The notes beneath the pieces are model-generated. The model was not told the origin of the DNA, did no database searches, and was given only the letters and a program-made list of their open reading frames with translations. 64,000 nucleotides of DNA from Paracoccus sp041927875. Its GTDB lineage: Bacteria > Pseudomonadota > Alphaproteobacteria > Rhodobacterales > Rhodobacteraceae. The position numbers were made by a program, and so were the translations under genes. The stretch is taken from the NCBI RefSeq assembly GCF_041927875.1, contig NZ_JBHFHN010000001.1. One strand, written 5' to 3'. Below are positions 59,328 to 64,000 of this stretch, piece by piece (the stretch's first letter is position 1; each line of letters begins with the position of its first letter).

Positions 59328-61541
59328 TCATGGCGGGCGGCCCCTCCCTGCGGAGGCCGCGAGCCGGGGCGTGGTGGTCCGCTCGGGCGCGCGGCGCCTT
59401 GGGGCGGGCGACCAAAGCCGCGCGGCGCTGTTGGCTGGTTGGATCGTCCAGCCGCCCTGCCCGTCCGGGTCAAGGGCAAGGGCGCCGCTGGTCCGCAGTG
59501 CCTTCTGTCCTATCAGCAGGCAGCGGCGGTCGCGCCCATCATCGGTCGGCTGGTCGGTGACGATCAGCACCCTGTCCGTGCAGGCCGCGTCCACCAGATT
59601 GACGGCCTTCTTGCCGGTCAGGTGAAGCACCCTCCAGCCGCCGATCCGGGCTTCGCGCGCGTGGCGGGGGCCGTCAAAGGCGGGGCGCGCGGCGGCCTCA
59701 TCCGGGGTGGCGATATCGCCATCCTCTGCCAGCCAGGTTTCCGCGACAAAGCCCCCGCCGCGCTGCTTTGACAGCACCCGGCCCGCGGCGGTCATCATGC
59801 CGATCTGCTCGGCCTCGGGGGCGATCAGGATCAGCGGGCGCGGGGTCAGTGTCCAGCCTAGCGCGGAAGCAGAGATGACCCCCAGAGCGGCCAGCCGCAG
59901 CCCGCCGCGCGTCAGCACCACGACACATGCGCCAAAGCCCAGCACCGGGACCACCCACCAGGCGGGCGATGGCGCGGCCCAGACCGCGCCCTGAAGATCG
60001 GCGACCGCCTGGCCGACCGCCAGCATCCAGCGCGTGCCCAGCCCCATCACCCACAGCGCCGGTTGCGCAAGGCCCAGCGGGGCCAGCAGCGCCGCGATTA
60101 CCCCCGCCGGCATCACCACCGCACCCATGACCGGCACCACCAGAAGATTGGCCAGCAGCCCGTAGGCCGCCATCCGGTTGAAATGCGCCGCCGCCAGTGG
60201 CGACGTGACCGTGCTGGCGATCAGCGACGAGACGACCAGCAGGGCGACTGGCCGCAACAGGGCTGGCACCCTTTCCTGCATCCGTCGCCAGGGATCAGCC
60301 GACAGGATCAGCGCGGCGGTCGCGGCGAAGGACATCTGAAAGCCCGGCTCGGTCAGGCTTTCGGGCTGCGCGATCAGGATGATCAGCGCCGCAATCGCCA
60401 AGGCCCGGAGGGACAGCGCGCGGCGATCCGCCAGCACCGCGCCCAGCATCACCGCCACCATGACAAAGGCGCGCTCGGTCGCCACGTTCGGCCCGGCCAG
60501 CCACATGTAAAGCGCCGCGGCGATCAAAGCCGTCAGGGCCGCGATCTTTTGCACGGGCTGGCGCTGCACCAGCCCGCCCACAGCCCCGCCCGCCGCCGCC
60601 AGCCCGGCCAAAGCCAGCCGCACCGCCGCGAACACAAAGCCCGCCAGCATCCCCATATGCAGCCCCGAGATCGACACGATGTGATAAAGGTTCGAGGCCC
60701 GCATCATCGCATTCGTCGCCTCGGCAATGCCCGACCGATCACCGGTCATCAGCGCCGAGGCCACCACCCCCGCCTGCCCGCCGATCGCTTCCTGCATCGC
60801 CGCCGAGAGGCGCAGCCGCAGCCGGTCCGCCGCAAGGTTGAGGCTCGCCAGCCCCGGCGCATCCGGTGCAGGCGCGGCGCGCAGCACCGGGTTGCGGCTA
60901 TAGCCGACCGCGCCCAGCCGGTCGAACCAAGCCTGCCTGCGGAAATCGAAACTGCCCGGCGCCGCCGGACCCGAGGGCGGCCCAAGATGACCGGTCAGCA
61001 TCACCCGGCTGCCAAGCCCCGGTAGATCGCGCGCCATGGCGGCCAGATCATTACCGCCCCCGCCCATCAGCGAGACCCGCACCTGCGCGGGCAGCCGCGC
61101 CGGGGCCACGTCGCGCAAGTTCACCTGATCCAGCGTCAGCCGCAGCCGGTCGCGGGCGGATCGGTCAATGCCGATCAGCCTCCCCTCGATCGGGCCGTAA
61201 TAGCGAAAGCCCAGCACTGGGGCCGCAACGTGATGGGCGCGGTATCCGGCCAGCGAAAAGCCGGCAGCGATCAGCGCGATTGCCATACCCGCCAGCCGCA
61301 GCCCCGGGCTTTGACGCGCAACCGCCAGCCCGGCCAGCATCAGCGCGATGGCCGCACCATAGGGCAGCGCGCCGGGTTCAAAGGGCAGCGCGAACCACAG
61401 GCCGATCCCCAGCGACAGCAGCACCGGCAGCCACAGGAACATCTGCCCCGTGTCGAGCATCTGGCCCGCCGCACGTCGCGCCAGCCCCGCCGTGATCCGC
61501 CCTGCCCCCGCCTGCATCCGCCCGTCCCGACCCCGCGACAT
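59328..61541 (-). CDS. comEC: ComEC/Rec2-family membrane protein
   Basis: Polytopic inner-membrane protein homologous to the DNA-uptake channel ComEC. About 737 residues: an N-terminal membrane part, the soluble DUF4131/OB-like segment (FRYYGPIEGRLIGIDRSARD), the competence domain with LYHIVSISGLHMGMLAGFVF and several helices, and a C-terminal soluble region. The usual metallo-beta-lactamase domain with HxHxDH is absent, as in many alphaproteobacterial ComEC proteins. Start is uncertain: ATGs at 61541 and 61517 and a TTG at 61628 are possible. Divergent from gltX. Actual natural competence cannot be judged. Confidence 0.88.
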   Translation of the reverse strand: MSRGRDGRMQAGAGRITAGLARRAAGQMLDTGQMFLWLPVLLSLGIGLWFALPFEPGALPYGAAIALMLAGLAVARQSPGLRLAGMAIALIAAGFSLAGYRAHHVAAPVLGFRYYGPIEGRLIGIDRSARDRLRLTLDQVNLRDVAPARLPAQVRVSLMGGGGNDLAAMARDLPGLGSRVMLTGHLGPPSGPAAPGSFDFRRQAWFDRLGAVGYSRNPVLRAAPAPDAPGLASLNLAADRLRLRLSAAMQEAIGGQAGVVASALMTGDRSGIAEATNAMMRASNLYHIVSISGLHMGMLAGFVFAAVRLALAGLAAAGGAVGGLVQRQPVQKIAALTALIAAALYMWLAGPNVATERAFVMVAVMLGAVLADRRALSLRALAIAALIILIAQPESLTEPGFQMSFAATAALILSADPWRRMQERVPALLRPVALLVVSSLIASTVTSPLAAAHFNRMAAYGLLANLLVVPVMGAVVMPAGVIAALLAPLGLAQPALWVMGLGTRWMLAVGQAVADLQGAVWAAPSPAWWVVPVLGFGACVVVLTRGGLRLAALGVISASALGWTLTPRPLILIAPEAEQIGMMTAAGRVLSKQRGGGFVAETWLAEDGDIATPDEAAARPAFDGPRHAREARIGGWRVLHLTGKKAVNLVDAACTDRVLIVTDQPTDDGRDRRCLLIGQKALRTSGALALDPDGQGGWTIQPANSAARLWSPAPRRRAPERTTTPRLAASAGRGRPP

Positions 61542-61695
61542 GTCCCCGTTGCGCGCCGGTATCAGGGTCGGTTTCTGGACAGCCCCGCCCGAAAGCCCTA
61601 AACCCGCGCCCAACCGGTCTAGGGCCAAACCCTTGCCGAATGGTTAACATCCGCCCCGCTTCCGGCCCTGCCGCCGCATTTTTTCACAGGCCCCC

Positions 61696-63093
61696 ATGAC
61701 CCAGCACCCCGATCAACGCCCTGTCGTGACCCGCTTTGCGCCCTCGCCCACCGGCTACCTGCATATCGGGGGCGCGCGCACGGCGCTGTTCAACTGGCTT
61801 TACGCGCGCGGTCGCGGTGGTCAGTTTCTGCTGCGGATCGAGGATACCGACCGCGAACGATCCACCCCAGAGGCCACGGCGGCAATCCTGCAAGGCCTTG
61901 AATGGCTTGGGCTTGATTGGGATGGCGAGCCGATCAGCCAGTTCGCCCGCAAGGATCGTCACGCCGAAATCGCGCGCGAGATGCTGGCGCGTGGCAGCGC
62001 CTACAAGTGCTTCTCGACCCCCGAGGAGATCGCCACCTGGCGTGAGGCGCATCCGAACCAGACCTTCCAAAGCCCCTGGCGCGACCGCACCGATCACCCT
62101 GATGCGCCCTTCGCCATCCGCCTGCGCGCGCCGCGCGACGGCGAAACGGTGATCGAGGATGCGGTGCAGGGCCGCGTGACCTTCCGCAACGATCAACTGG
62201 ATGACATGGTGCTGCTGCGCAGCGACGGCACGCCCACCTATATGCTGGCGGTGGTGGTCGACGATCACGACATGGGCGTGACCCATGTCATTCGCGGTGA
62301 TGACCACCTGACCAATGCCGCGCGGCAGCGTCAGATCTATGATGCGATGGGCTGGCAGGCGCCGGTTTTCGCCCATATCCCGCTGATTCATGGCGAGGAT
62401 GGCAAGAAATTGTCGAAACGCCATGGCGCGGTCGGGCTGCATGAATATCAGGCGCTTGGCTATCCGGCGGCGGCGTTGCGCAACTATCTGGCGCGCCTGG
62501 GTTGGAGCCATGGCGATGATGAAATCTTCACCGATGCGCAGGCCCGCGACTGGTTCGACCTGCCGGGAATCGGTCGCGCCCCGGCGCGGCTGGATTTCAA
62601 GAAGCTGGCCCATACCTCGGGTCAGCAGATCGCGATGATGGATGATGCCGATCTTCTGCCTGAAATTGAGGCATTTCTTGCCGCGACGCAGCAAGCGCCG
62701 CTGACCCTTGTGCAGCGTCAGCGCCTGGCTGCCGCCCTGCCCGAGTTGAAACAGCGTGCGAAGTCCATCATCGAACTGCTTGAAAAGGCGCGCTTTGCAC
62801 TGACTGCGCGTCCGCTGGATCTGGATGACAAGGCGCAGGCTGCGCTTGATCCGGTATCCCGTGGTATACTGAAAGAATTGACGCTGCGCCTGCAAGATGC
62901 TAGGTGGAACCGTGAGCTTCTCGAACAGATCGCTGCCGAGATTGCCGAGGCGCATGGGCTGGGGCTGGGCAAGATCGCGGCCCCGCTGCGCGCCGCACTG
63001 GCGGGTCGCACGGCAACGCCCAGTGTCTTTGACATGATGCTGGTGCTGGGTCGTGACGAGACGCTGGCCCGGATTGCCGATCAGGCCGGTTGA
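61696..63093 (+). CDS. gltX: Glutamyl-tRNA synthetase
   Basis: Class I aminoacyl-tRNA synthetase for glutamate, 465 residues. The HIGH-type motif is APSPTGYLHIGGARTALFN (residues 16-34, HIGG at 23-26) and the KMSKS-type motif is KKLSKRHGAVG (KLSKR from 238). The C-terminal helical anticodon-binding domain is complete. The cysteine zinc-binding motif of the E. coli enzyme is not evident. Alphaproteobacteria often carry two gltX copies, one of which charges tRNA-Gln; which class this is cannot be settled here. gltA follows after 69 nt. Confidence 0.96.
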   Translation: MTQHPDQRPVVTRFAPSPTGYLHIGGARTALFNWLYARGRGGQFLLRIEDTDRERSTPEATAAILQGLEWLGLDWDGEPISQFARKDRHAEIAREMLARGSAYKCFSTPEEIATWREAHPNQTFQSPWRDRTDHPDAPFAIRLRAPRDGETVIEDAVQGRVTFRNDQLDDMVLLRSDGTPTYMLAVVVDDHDMGVTHVIRGDDHLTNAARQRQIYDAMGWQAPVFAHIPLIHGEDGKKLSKRHGAVGLHEYQALGYPAAALRNYLARLGWSHGDDEIFTDAQARDWFDLPGIGRAPARLDFKKLAHTSGQQIAMMDDADLLPEIEAFLAATQQAPLTLVQRQRLAAALPELKQRAKSIIELLEKARFALTARPLDLDDKAQAALDPVSRGILKELTLRLQDARWNRELLEQIAAEIAEAHGLGLGKIAAPLRAALAGRTATPSVFDMMLVLGRDETLARIADQAG

Positions 63094-63162
63094 CCCGGCC
63101 ACGGCGGAAACGATGAAACCGCGCGGTGCCAACCGGCCCGGCGACAGGGTAAGAGGAACGCA

Positions 63163-64000
63163 ATGGCCGAAACCACCAAGACTGCCACGCTGAGCTTTGA
63201 CGGGAAAAGTTTCGAACTGCCCATGCTGTCGCCGACCGTCGGGCCTGATGTCGTCGACATCCGCAAGCTTTACGCTGATGCCGACATCTTCACCTATGAC
63301 CCCGGTTTCACCTCGACCGCCGCGTGCGAAAGCACGATCACCTATATCGATGGCGACAAGGGCGAACTGCTGTATCGCGGCTATCCGATCGAGCAACTGG
63401 CCGACGATAGCCATTATCTTGAGGTCTGCTATCTGCTGCTGTACGGCGAGCTGCCCAGCAAGACCCAGCTGCATGATTTTGAAAGCCGCGTGACCCGGCA
63501 CACGATGGTGCATGAACAGATGCACTATTTTTTCCGGGGGTTCCGTCGCGACAGTCACCCGATGGCGACGATGGTGGGCGTGGTCGGGGCGATGTCGGCG
63601 TTCTATCACGACTCGGTCGATGTGAACGATCCCGTCCAGCGTGAGGTCGCGGCGATCCGCATGGTCGCCAAGCTGCCGACGATTGCCGCGATGGCCTATA
63701 AATACTCGATCGGCCAGCCCTTCGTCTATCCGCGCAACGATCTGGATTACGCCGCGAACTTCCTGCACATGTGCTTCAGCGTGCCGGCCGAGCCGTATCA
63801 CGTCGATCCGCGTCTGGCCAAGGCGATGGACCGGATCATGATGCTGCATGCCGATCACGAACAGAACGCCTCGACCTCGACCGTGCGTCTGGCCGGGTCG
63901 TCGGGGGCGAACCCCTTTGCCTGTATCGCGGCGGGCATCGCCTGCCTGTGGGGGCCTGCGCATGGCGGCGCCAACCAGGCCTGTCTGGAAATGCTGCGCG
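63163..64000 (+). CDS. gltA: Citrate synthase, N-terminal part (cut by the window end)
   Basis: Condenses acetyl-CoA and oxaloacetate at the entry of the TCA cycle. The first 279 residues are visible. They carry the N-terminal beta-rich domain typical of the hexameric type II enzyme (ATLSFDGKSFELPMLSPTVG) and FTSTAACESTITYIDGDKGE, and the catalytic-region HADHEQNASTSTVRLAGSS plus GPAHGGANQACL with active-site His. Type II enzymes of this kind are inhibited by NADH in proteobacteria. The ATG has AAGAGGAA upstream. The C-terminal third, including the catalytic Asp, lies beyond the window. Confidence 0.97.
   Translation, partial: MAETTKTATLSFDGKSFELPMLSPTVGPDVVDIRKLYADADIFTYDPGFTSTAACESTITYIDGDKGELLYRGYPIEQLADDSHYLEVCYLLLYGELPSKTQLHDFESRVTRHTMVHEQMHYFFRGFRRDSHPMATMVGVVGAMSAFYHDSVDVNDPVQREVAAIRMVAKLPTIAAMAYKYSIGQPFVYPRNDLDYAANFLHMCFSVPAEPYHVDPRLAKAMDRIMMLHADHEQNASTSTVRLAGSSGANPFACIAAGIACLWGPAHGGANQACLEMLR

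Noticed and set aside
59328..61628. Longer ComEC starting at TTG 61628
   Set aside because: The site has almost no spacing between AAGGG and the TTG; the ATG at 61541 was preferred, although the start remains uncertain.

Overview
The window is about 64 kb of high-G+C chromosome from an alphaproteobacterium, most probably a Rhodobacteraceae member close to Paracoccus/Rhodobacter. The evidence is the nuo operon carrying two small carboxymuconolactone-decarboxylase-like frames between nuoI and nuoJ (the arrangement known from the Paracoccus NDH-1 cluster), the birA-coaX-rnj run after nuoN, a C5-pathway hemA (ALA synthase) with an FNR box, class II DAHP synthase, and a full-length PntA. No tRNA, rRNA, prophage, intact insertion sequence or CRISPR array was recognised.

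Layout: 0-8.7 kb, distal half of the respiratory complex I operon (nuoHIJKLMN plus two CMD-family genes), continuing without a gap into birA, coaX and rnj (8.7-11.9 kb). 12-14.7 kb, class I polyphosphate kinase 2 (minus) divergent from a GST-like gene across a perfect FNR-type box, then a Phd/Doc toxin-antitoxin pair with a palindromic operator. 14.8-20 kb, parE and the transhydrogenase operon pntAB. 20-26 kb, a DUF3422 membrane protein, a 28-residue lipoprotein, an ArsC/Spx-like protein, a cold-shock protein, thrS and two alpha/beta hydrolases. 26-33 kb (minus), a branched-chain amino-acid/amide ABC transporter (livK-livG-livF-small secreted Cys protein-livH-livM) below a GlxA-type regulator. 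33-37.7 kb, aroG (class II), a PAS_5 protein, gmk, a gamma-class carbonic anhydrase-like protein and phoR. 37.8-55.5 kb, glycogen metabolism in two opposed blocks: glgP-glgB-glgC on plus and glgA-glgX-pgm on minus, enclosing hemA, a RodZ-like gene, a LuxR-type regulator, a FAD oxidoreductase and two small redox/sulfur-type genes. 55.5-57.9 kb is a gene-free block with a 148-bp tandem repeat and older degenerate repeats. 57.9-64 kb: M20 dipeptidase, comEC, gltX and the start of gltA.

How the parts relate: energy metabolism dominates (complex I, transhydrogenase, citrate synthase). Glycogen synthesis (glgC, glgA, glgB), breakdown (glgP, glgX) and phosphoglucomutase form one pathway, and inverting the interval of about 12 kb between the two glg blocks would restore a single co-directional glgP-B-C-A-X-pgm operon. 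hemA and ppk2 carry FNR boxes with the same 22-nt spacing to a TAG-type -10 element, suggesting that haem synthesis and polyphosphate metabolism respond together to oxygen limitation. At least three intergenic spaces hold long imperfect palindromes sharing a CAAATAC/GTATTTG core, a dispersed repeat family.
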